In this document: positions 7,195 through 12,699 of the stretch, piece after piece | Layout of the letters: the number at the start of each line of letters is the position of its first letter | Numbering within the stretch: the stretch's first letter is position 1 | Source of the DNA: Planctomycetaceae bacterium | GTDB lineage: Bacteria; Planctomycetota; Planctomycetia; Planctomycetales; Planctomycetaceae | Direction of reading: 5' to 3' | NCBI GenBank assembly: GCA_015487825.1 | Contig: WFOZ01000073.1 | Span: 1-12,699 of the forward strand | Length of the DNA stretch: 12,699 bases | The notes under the pieces: model-generated | The model's database searches: none | Told to the model about the DNA's origin: nothing | The model's input: the letters and a program-made list of their open reading frames with translations, nothing else | Made by a program: the position numbers and the translations under genes

Positions 7195-10100
7195 TCACTT
7201 TTCCTTTTTGTTCTTCGAGTTCCTATCAAGATGCATTAAAACTGCGGGGTCAGCCCCTACATCCGTTGGGATTTCGAGCTTTGATTCCCAGTACGAAGCC
7301 GCTTCACTGCCGGTCAGTTTTTGAAAATCGGCAAAGGTCTTTTGTGTAAAACTCGTCCGGCCGACTCGTAGCGTTTTGAAGTCGTAGTGGTTGCCGTCTC
7401 CACGCCAGATGGTGTTGGAAAAGAGCAGGATTTCCGGTTTGCGATCTCCTGCAATAATGCTGTTGTGAATGGAGACTTCCCCACCAGATGTCACCATCAC
7501 ATTCAGTCCGAGCAACGTGCAGTTTTTCATTTCAAGTTTCGTGCCCTTATTCACCCGTAGTTCTCCGGGAATAGAAGCGACTCGTCGGATCAGAACATTC
7601 TGTAGCATGACAGTGCCCGGCCCCTGTTGCGGTCGATCAGTATGTTGCTCAAGAACAACCGGACGGACCGCGCTGCTTTCAATGATGGCGTTCTGCATGG
7701 AGTGAGGTGAATCGCCGATGAAATAGATATCGTAGCCGTGACATTCTTTAATAAAGACATTTTTGTAGTGCGTTATACTGGATACGGTATCGCACAGCCC
7801 GGTCGAGTTTCCAATGCTGGTGAAACCGATAATTCGACACTCGGCGTCTTCGTGGGCGCTGAATCCATCGTCGCCGCATTCGATGGCAGCGATATTCTCG
7901 AACACCATGTTTTTTTGGGCACCGTGAATATTGAAACCATCGTTGTACACATGCGTGCCCGTGATATTTCGCACGACAAGGTATGATCCGCTGAGACTTT
8001 CGACAACAGCGTTACTTCGAGCAGGATAACGGATGTTAGCCTGCTCAAGCGTCTGATTCTTCGGGAGGCGAATGTAGAAAGCGTCTTCGGCTTTTACATA
8101 AGTCCATTCGTTGTCCTGCAGGTCGTCCGGTTTCTTCAGTGGCTTGCTGGGGCCTTTTGAAGTTCGCCCCATGCGGTTCATGGTCCCGTCCCAGAGAAAG
8201 AACCAGCGTCCGATGATGGCAGCGTTCATCCGTCGCATCAGCTTCACTTTGCGGAACAGTCCATCGCCGAGTGACTCCCAGTCGGCCGCACGAACCGGTT
8301 CGCTGCCATCGAGAATCGCTCCGTGCCCGTCAAGCGTAATCGGCTTACCGGGATATCCATGTTTGTTGGTGAGGTCTGCGCTCTCATGCCAGGTTCCTGG
8401 AGTGAGATGAATCGTATCGCCGGGTTTTGCGAGTTTTATGGCGCGAGCGATCGTTCGGACCGGGCCGGCAACTCCATCGCGTGAATCGTCACCGGTCTTT
8501 TGATTCACATGCAGATCGCGGCCTCGGTCAATCTTGTAATGGGCAGGCTGGCGCAGCATTGCCTCATCATTCTGCGCTGGTGTCACTGAACTGAATGTCG
8601 CCGTTCGCTGGGTCAGATCGACAACCCGCCATGCCAGTTCGGCCAACTGCATGTCTTCACGCTGGTCTCGCAGTTTATGCAAAGCGGCCGTGCCTTCCTC
8701 GCCGAATTCAAGGATTGCGTTTCCGATGACTCGCCAACCCCAGTCTGCATCAGAACGTTTTGATTCCTGACCGTGGCGTTTGAACGAAGCCACAAGACTG
8801 TCCAGCATCTGCTGTCGAAGCGGTTTGGTTTCCGGACGATCTCGTGTGGCGAAGACTCCCAGTGATACGGCCGCCCGGTTAACAACCGCGATGTCATCGT
8901 GGTTCTGCAATGCGTCCATGAGGATTTCGACGGCATCCTTACTACGATGAAGATTCGCCAGTCCCTTTGCAGCGGCATAACGTGGAAAACGAGCTTCATC
9001 TTTCAATCCCACCGTAAACACCTGAAGCAGCGATTCGTCACCGTACACTTCGAGTGTTCGCATTGCGACTTCTCTCACCCTGCCCTGCCTGGCATGCAAC
9101 GCTGCTTCGGTGAGTTCCTTCAGCGGAACGGGCGAGAGCCGTCGCAACGCGATAATCACACATTCACGGAGCATGTGATTGCCGTGTTGCTCGACCGTTC
9201 TCAGAAGATGAGAACACGCGGACGGATCCCGGCGATGCGATAAAGCCAGCGCCGCTGCACAACGAACTCCGTTCTCCGAATCTCGCAGTCCTGCCAGCAG
9301 CGGTTCGATGTTGGTGGAATTCGGAAGCTTGCCAAGGGCGAGAAGTGCCAGGCGTCGCTCGATAAGATTCGAGGATGTCGACAGCTTCACCAGCGTCGCT
9401 TCATCCGCAGCCAGCGAACCGGAGATGCATTGTTCCAGAGCACGCATCCGTTGTGCGAGAGAGTCACCTTTCAAGGCGTCGACACGTTGCTCCGGAATAA
9501 AACCGCGAGCGAGATGCTCCCCATCGGAGCCAACTGCCAGCACGGTAGCCATGCCGTTTTTCTGATATGGTTTCCAAACATCACGAAACGGTCCCGAAGT
9601 CAATACGCTGACTTGCGTGCCAGCGTCGCGGCATAACCATTGAAGGTCTCGTAACGCTTTGAGTTGCGACTGACCACTGTTGTTGCCATAAATTACCAGT
9701 TCGTCCACCAGAGCTTCACTGACCCAGGTTTCTACATCCATGAGCTGACTGCCGGCTGTAATCATGAGTTCCGGGACATTCCATGATTGTGGCAGTCGAG
9801 GATCGTTCGAGTTGACGACCATTCCAAGTTTTACATTGTGCTTGTCGAGTTCAGTCTTCAACTCGCGGAGAAACGCGGTCACGTAACTGCCACGTAGTCG
9901 CAGCCAGTCCTCGTGCGAAGCTCCGCGTCGAAAGGGTTGTTTCCGAATATCGATTTTGTATTGCGACTTGAAATCTTCGACGATTGGATCGCTGTACCCA
10001 AACTCGTCATCAAATCGTAGCGAATAGTTTTCCACATAACTCAGGAAGCAAATTCCATCGTATCCGACTTTGAGTGTTTCCTTCACGATCAGGTCAACAA

Positions 10101-10680
10101 GAGCCGTTCTGGCTTGCGGATACGCCAGTTCGATCGGACCGCCCTGTCGCCGGACACCGTGCTTATCAACCGGCACCCATTCCGGATGCTCAATACGAAG
10201 TTTCGACTCGTAAGCAAATGGGTAGTCTGTGAAGCCCGGAGTGTCGGCCTGCGATCCCCAGTCCCACAACGAACCCATCCCCCAGATTTCCATCCCGCGA
10301 GCATGAGCTGCCTGCACTGCGAGTTCATCCGGTTTCACATTCACATAAAGCCACTCCAGCCACTTCCAGAACGAATAGCCTCGAAGATTTTCCGGTCGAA
10401 CATGCATCGTTGAAAGCCAGCATGCTTCTTCCAGTCCACGCCAGTAAATACGTCGCGCATGCTGTACGTCACGAAAGAAGTCGAACGTTGCTTCGATGCT
10501 TTCGGGAGAATCGATGGGCAGCGACGATCCCAGAAAATGGTTGTCTCCCGTACTGACATAAACGTCGATCACCGGCTCATCCGCATTCACCGAGCGAAAG
10601 TTAACCACAAAAAATATCGTTGCAATGGTTAACAGAGATTTGTGAATCAGCCGAGTGAGCCTGTTCGCGGGGTCTATCAC
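7195..10680 (-). CDS. Secreted three-part protein: glycoside-hydrolase-like TIM barrel, HEAT repeats, right-handed beta-helix
   Basis: Exported 1161-residue protein, numbered from the GTG at 10680. A signal peptide covers about 1-33 (LIHKSLLTIATIFFVV, cut near VNA|DEP). Residues about 38-400 resemble a family-10-like glycoside hydrolase barrel: HPEWVPVDKHG, GYDGICFLSYVENYS with Glu217 as a candidate acidic residue, KLGMVVNSND and VDELVIYG. Residues about 425-690 are HEAT repeats (ERRLALLALGKL, NGVRCAAALALSHRR, VNRAAVSLGVF). Residues about 720-1080 form a pectate-lyase-like beta-helix, opening with GDDSRDGVAGP and AKPGDTIHLTPGTWHE, then regular strand repeats (VVRNITGTHVYNDGFNIHGA, MVFENIAAIECGDDGFSAHE). 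The GTG start is preferred because GGAGA lies seven bases upstream and the signal peptide then begins properly; a longer frame from 10803 overlaps the upstream gene and looks non-coding. It is probably co-transcribed with the upstream dehydrogenase/cytochrome gene (52-base gap). Substrate is unknown; carbohydrate binding or breakdown is inferred. Confidence 0.88.
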   Translation of the reverse strand: MIDPANRLTRLIHKSLLTIATIFFVVNFRSVNADEPVIDVYVSTGDNHFLGSSLPIDSPESIEATFDFFRDVQHARRIYWRGLEEACWLSTMHVRPENLRGYSFWKWLEWLYVNVKPDELAVQAAHARGMEIWGMGSLWDWGSQADTPGFTDYPFAYESKLRIEHPEWVPVDKHGVRRQGGPIELAYPQARTALVDLIVKETLKVGYDGICFLSYVENYSLRFDDEFGYSDPIVEDFKSQYKIDIRKQPFRRGASHEDWLRLRGSYVTAFLRELKTELDKHNVKLGMVVNSNDPRLPQSWNVPELMITAGSQLMDVETWVSEALVDELVIYGNNSGQSQLKALRDLQWLCRDAGTQVSVLTSGPFRDVWKPYQKNGMATVLAVGSDGEHLARGFIPEQRVDALKGDSLAQRMRALEQCISGSLAADEATLVKLSTSSNLIERRLALLALGKLPNSTNIEPLLAGLRDSENGVRCAAALALSHRRDPSACSHLLRTVEQHGNHMLRECVIIALRRLSPVPLKELTEAALHARQGRVREVAMRTLEVYGDESLLQVFTVGLKDEARFPRYAAAKGLANLHRSKDAVEILMDALQNHDDIAVVNRAAVSLGVFATRDRPETKPLRQQMLDSLVASFKRHGQESKRSDADWGWRVIGNAILEFGEEGTAALHKLRDQREDMQLAELAWRVVDLTQRTATFSSVTPAQNDEAMLRQPAHYKIDRGRDLHVNQKTGDDSRDGVAGPVRTIARAIKLAKPGDTIHLTPGTWHESADLTNKHGYPGKPITLDGHGAILDGSEPVRAADWESLGDGLFRKVKLMRRMNAAIIGRWFFLWDGTMNRMGRTSKGPSKPLKKPDDLQDNEWTYVKAEDAFYIRLPKNQTLEQANIRYPARSNAVVESLSGSYLVVRNITGTHVYNDGFNIHGAQKNMVFENIAAIECGDDGFSAHEDAECRIIGFTSIGNSTGLCDTVSSITHYKNVFIKECHGYDIYFIGDSPHSMQNAIIESSAVRPVVLEQHTDRPQQGPGTVMLQNVLIRRVASIPGELRVNKGTKLEMKNCTLLGLNVMVTSGGEVSIHNSIIAGDRKPEILLFSNTIWRGDGNHYDFKTLRVGRTSFTQKTFADFQKLTGSEAASYWESKLEIPTDVGADPAVLMHLDRNSKNKKEK

Positions 10681-10687
10681 AGATAGT

Positions 10688-10692
10688 TCTCC
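10688..10692 (-). promoter_or_regulatory. Ribosome binding site that fixes the GTG start at 10680
   Basis: Read on the minus strand, GGAGA lies seven bases before the GTG at 10680. This is the best Shine-Dalgarno match in the window. It argues against the 41-residue longer start at 10803, which would overlap the upstream coding region by 71 bases. Confidence 0.6.
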
Positions 10693-10732
10693 ATATGCCT
10701 GAGTTCTTTTTTGAGTTGAGCAAGGCGAGTGT

Positions 10733-12697
10733 TCATTTCTTCGAACGCGAGGGTGTGTTCGAAGAAGTTGGTGTGTTGCGTTTCTCACCAACAGTGTTGT
10801 CATTCTGCAGATAGCGCATCAAGTCTCGGATTTCCGACTCTTCCAGGTCAGCGAATAGTTTTTCGGGCATGAGGGAGACCGATGATTCCTTGATCTCCTC
10901 GATGTCTTCTCTAGCAAGGATGATCCGATTGTTCCTGGCATCCAGTAAAGTGATGGTCTTTGCATTCGAGTCCGCCAGCAGGCCGTTGAGGACACGTCCG
11001 TCAGCGGTCACTACTATGTGGGCAATATACTGCTGCCGGATCATTGCTGACGGATCAACGATGTTGGCCAGCAGGACGCTCAGATTTCTGCGATCAGCCC
11101 CTGTCAGGTCCGGCCCGACCTGATTGCCTTTGCCGTGCAGTTTATGGCAGTTGGCGCAGATCTTTTCAAACAGCAGATTGCCACGCGCGAGGTCGCCGTT
11201 GCCTTGCGAGAGTATCTTCGTCAGCGCGGTAATGCGTTGCCGTTTTTCTTTGGCGGTCGCCGGAGCGATCCGGCCCCAGTGCTTTTCGATCAGTTTACCG
11301 ATCCGCGGCTGCCTGTGCAGCAACATCTGTCGCAGTTGGTCGACCGTAACGGCTGATGGAGTCAGGGACCCGTTATCCACTGATAGCAGTAAAGCAATCG
11401 ACCAGTTTACACGACCGGCGAGCAAGTCCACGGCTGCGGATTGCAGTTCCGGTTCCAGATTTGGATAGCTTTGCAAAACTTCCGTTGCAATCTCCGGTTT
11501 GTCGAATCGCTGAAGTGCAGTGAGTGCTGCGAGCTGAACGGCAGTCGGTTCTCTGCGTTTCAACAAGCTGAACAAAATGGGAACGCATTGCGCGCGGCCT
11601 GACTGCGCCACGGTTTCGATAAGTGCGATACGGCTTTTATTGTCCTCATCACCCGGAGCGAGACGGCTGCCTTGACCGATCATCTTCAGCGCCGTTTGAA
11701 ATGCTTCACGGCTTCCCATGCGAACGGCGAATTGCACAATGGAAGGATTATCGCTGCGTTGCTTGAGCAGTGTACTCAGTGATTTCGCCAAGGGTGGTGG
11801 AACTGCCGCGAGCCGTCGACCGGCAAACGCCTGATCCATGCCCGCGATTACCAGATCGGCGTCGGCTGGTGTCGGAGCAAGCGTAAGCAGTTGCGCGCAA
11901 GCAGCAAAACCGGCCTCATTGTCTTCGGCTGCATAACGTCGGGCCAGTCGCTCGATGATGTACTTTTCAACGAGCGGCTCTCGCCACGTATCGGCAGACT
12001 CAACCAGTTTCAAAATCTGATCGCGGTGCGAAACCGCTTTGTCTTCAATCGCCCACCAGATCAGCAGTGGAAGGAACGGGTCGGCCACATCTTCGTCGTG
12101 CCGCAGTAGTTCGCGAACAATGTCAAGAGTGTGCTTCCCCGGTAAACGTTTTGCTGTACAGGCTAACTGGCAGCGTACAATTACACTCTTGTCCCGGCGA
12201 GCGAGATGAATGAATCGTGAAGCCTGCACGGGCGAGAGCTTTCGTTCGTCTCCCAACAGTCGGATAGTCCAGACACGGACATAATCGTGCTGACTGTCGA
12301 GCAGTTGACCGGCAACTTCGTCATTGAAACCGCCGGAAACGTAAAGTGCCCATAATGCCTGAAGGGCGACAACCTGGCTGTCGCTTGTCACTGCAAGTTT
12401 TCTCAGTCGCGGCACAATCGTCTTGTCGCGGCGTTCCGCCAGAATACGGCGGGCCTGTCGCGCATACCAGACGTTTCCTTTCGCAATTCCAACGTTGCGG
12501 ATCATTAAATCGACAAGTTCATTGCTGGAGAGCTTACTCAGATTGAATGATCCAGCTCGAATGGGCTTTACGTTCTTCGGTGCCACTCGCCAGACGCGAC
12601 CGTCCTCACGATGAGGGATGTACCACTTCTTGCCATCGCCCTTGTTTGTCCAATGTGCGATGAAGTTATCGTACCAGTCTGCAACGTATAGTGCTCC
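10733..12697 (-). CDS. PVC-type membrane-bound dehydrogenase / HEAT repeat / c-type cytochrome protein, 5' partial
   Basis: C-terminal 654 residues of a large exported haem protein; the 5' end lies beyond the window. The frame stays open to the window edge and the first residues (GALYVADWYDNFIAH, then HREDGRVWRV) match the end of the planctomycete dehydrogenase beta-propeller domain (TIGR02604-like). The GTG at 12586 is internal and not a start. Residues about 55-460 are HEAT-like helical repeats (VVALQALWALYVSGG, YVRVWTIRLLGDE, AVQLAALTALQRF). The end is the PVC-type haem-binding domain (TIGR02603-like): CANCH at 514-518 binds haem c, followed by GNQVGPDLTG, NIVDPSAMIRQQY and SLMPEKL, whose Met610 is the likely second axial ligand, then EIRDLMRYLQ. 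A Thr/Ser/Asn/Lys-rich tail closes it. Role inferred: oxidation of a sugar or alcohol with electron transfer through haem. It precedes the three-part protein by 52 bases, probably in one operon. Confidence 0.93.
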   Translation of the reverse strand, partial: GALYVADWYDNFIAHWTNKGDGKKWYIPHREDGRVWRVAPKNVKPIRAGSFNLSKLSSNELVDLMIRNVGIAKGNVWYARQARRILAERRDKTIVPRLRKLAVTSDSQVVALQALWALYVSGGFNDEVAGQLLDSQHDYVRVWTIRLLGDERKLSPVQASRFIHLARRDKSVIVRCQLACTAKRLPGKHTLDIVRELLRHDEDVADPFLPLLIWWAIEDKAVSHRDQILKLVESADTWREPLVEKYIIERLARRYAAEDNEAGFAACAQLLTLAPTPADADLVIAGMDQAFAGRRLAAVPPPLAKSLSTLLKQRSDNPSIVQFAVRMGSREAFQTALKMIGQGSRLAPGDEDNKSRIALIETVAQSGRAQCVPILFSLLKRREPTAVQLAALTALQRFDKPEIATEVLQSYPNLEPELQSAAVDLLAGRVNWSIALLLSVDNGSLTPSAVTVDQLRQMLLHRQPRIGKLIEKHWGRIAPATAKEKRQRITALTKILSQGNGDLARGNLLFEKICANCHKLHGKGNQVGPDLTGADRRNLSVLLANIVDPSAMIRQQYIAHIVVTADGRVLNGLLADSNAKTITLLDARNNRIILAREDIEEIKESSVSLMPEKLFADLEESEIRDLMRYLQNDNTVGEKRNTPTSSNTPSRSKK

Positions 12698-12699
12698 GT

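Noticed and set aside
10681..10803. Longer start for the three-part protein at 10803
   Set aside because: It adds 41 residues that look non-coding (basic, no pattern), overlaps the upstream gene by 71 bases, and puts the signal peptide far from the N-terminus. The GTG at 10680 has a good ribosome binding site.
12584..12586. GTG at 12586 as the start of the cytochrome gene
   Set aside because: The frame continues upstream to the window edge with family-typical residues (ALYVADWYDN), so this codon is an internal valine.
1..12699. CRISPR arrays, tRNA, rRNA, insertion sequences
   Set aside because: I found no regularly spaced repeats, no cloverleaf-like segments with a CCA end, no rRNA motifs, and no transposase-like proteins in any frame.

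Overview
The window looks like a piece of a Planctomycetota (Pirellula/Rhodopirellula/Gimesia-like) chromosome. The signs are a PVC-type membrane-bound dehydrogenase/HEAT/cytochrome c protein (C-terminal part), a secreted sulfatase of the heparan-N-sulfatase-like type, a PqqD-like/M50/HlyD fusion protein, a giant secreted glycoside-hydrolase-like/HEAT/beta-helix protein, and few clear Shine-Dalgarno sequences. No rRNA, tRNA, CRISPR array, transposase or att-like site was seen.

Layout. The plus strand carries the left part (1-7155): the 3' end of an unrecognised protein with helical repeats; a HlyD-type periplasmic adaptor; a 736-residue membrane protein joining a PqqD-like N-terminal domain, an M50 (site-2-type) zinc protease core and a HlyD-like C-terminal arm; a small DCC-family (DUF393) thiol-disulfide oxidoreductase-like protein; a secreted sulfatase; and a small unknown gene split over two reading frames at a run of seven A. 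The minus strand carries the right part (12697-7195): the C-terminal 654 residues of a PVC-type dehydrogenase/HEAT/c-type cytochrome protein (its 5' end lies beyond the window), then, 52 bases on, a 1161-residue exported protein with a TIM-barrel-like N-terminus, a HEAT-repeat middle and a right-handed beta-helix C-terminus. The two sets converge in a 39-base gap at 7156-7194 holding a short AT-rich hairpin.

How the genes may work together (inference). The adaptor and the PqqD/M50/HlyD protein form a probable envelope complex that could bind, cut and export a peptide, as in YydH-like peptide zinc metalloprotease systems; no precursor peptide is evident here. The DCC protein follows closely and could act on thiols in the same compartment. 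The sulfatase and the two minus-strand proteins fit breakdown or recognition of sulfated or acidic polysaccharides, with the c-type haem protein possibly taking electrons from a sugar or alcohol oxidation.

Base composition appears to change at the convergent junction: hand-counted 60-base samples give 22/60 and 23/60 G+C in the M50 gene against 30/60 and 32/60 in the minus-strand genes, though the sulfatase gene is also higher. The two arms may differ in origin, but the sampling is small.
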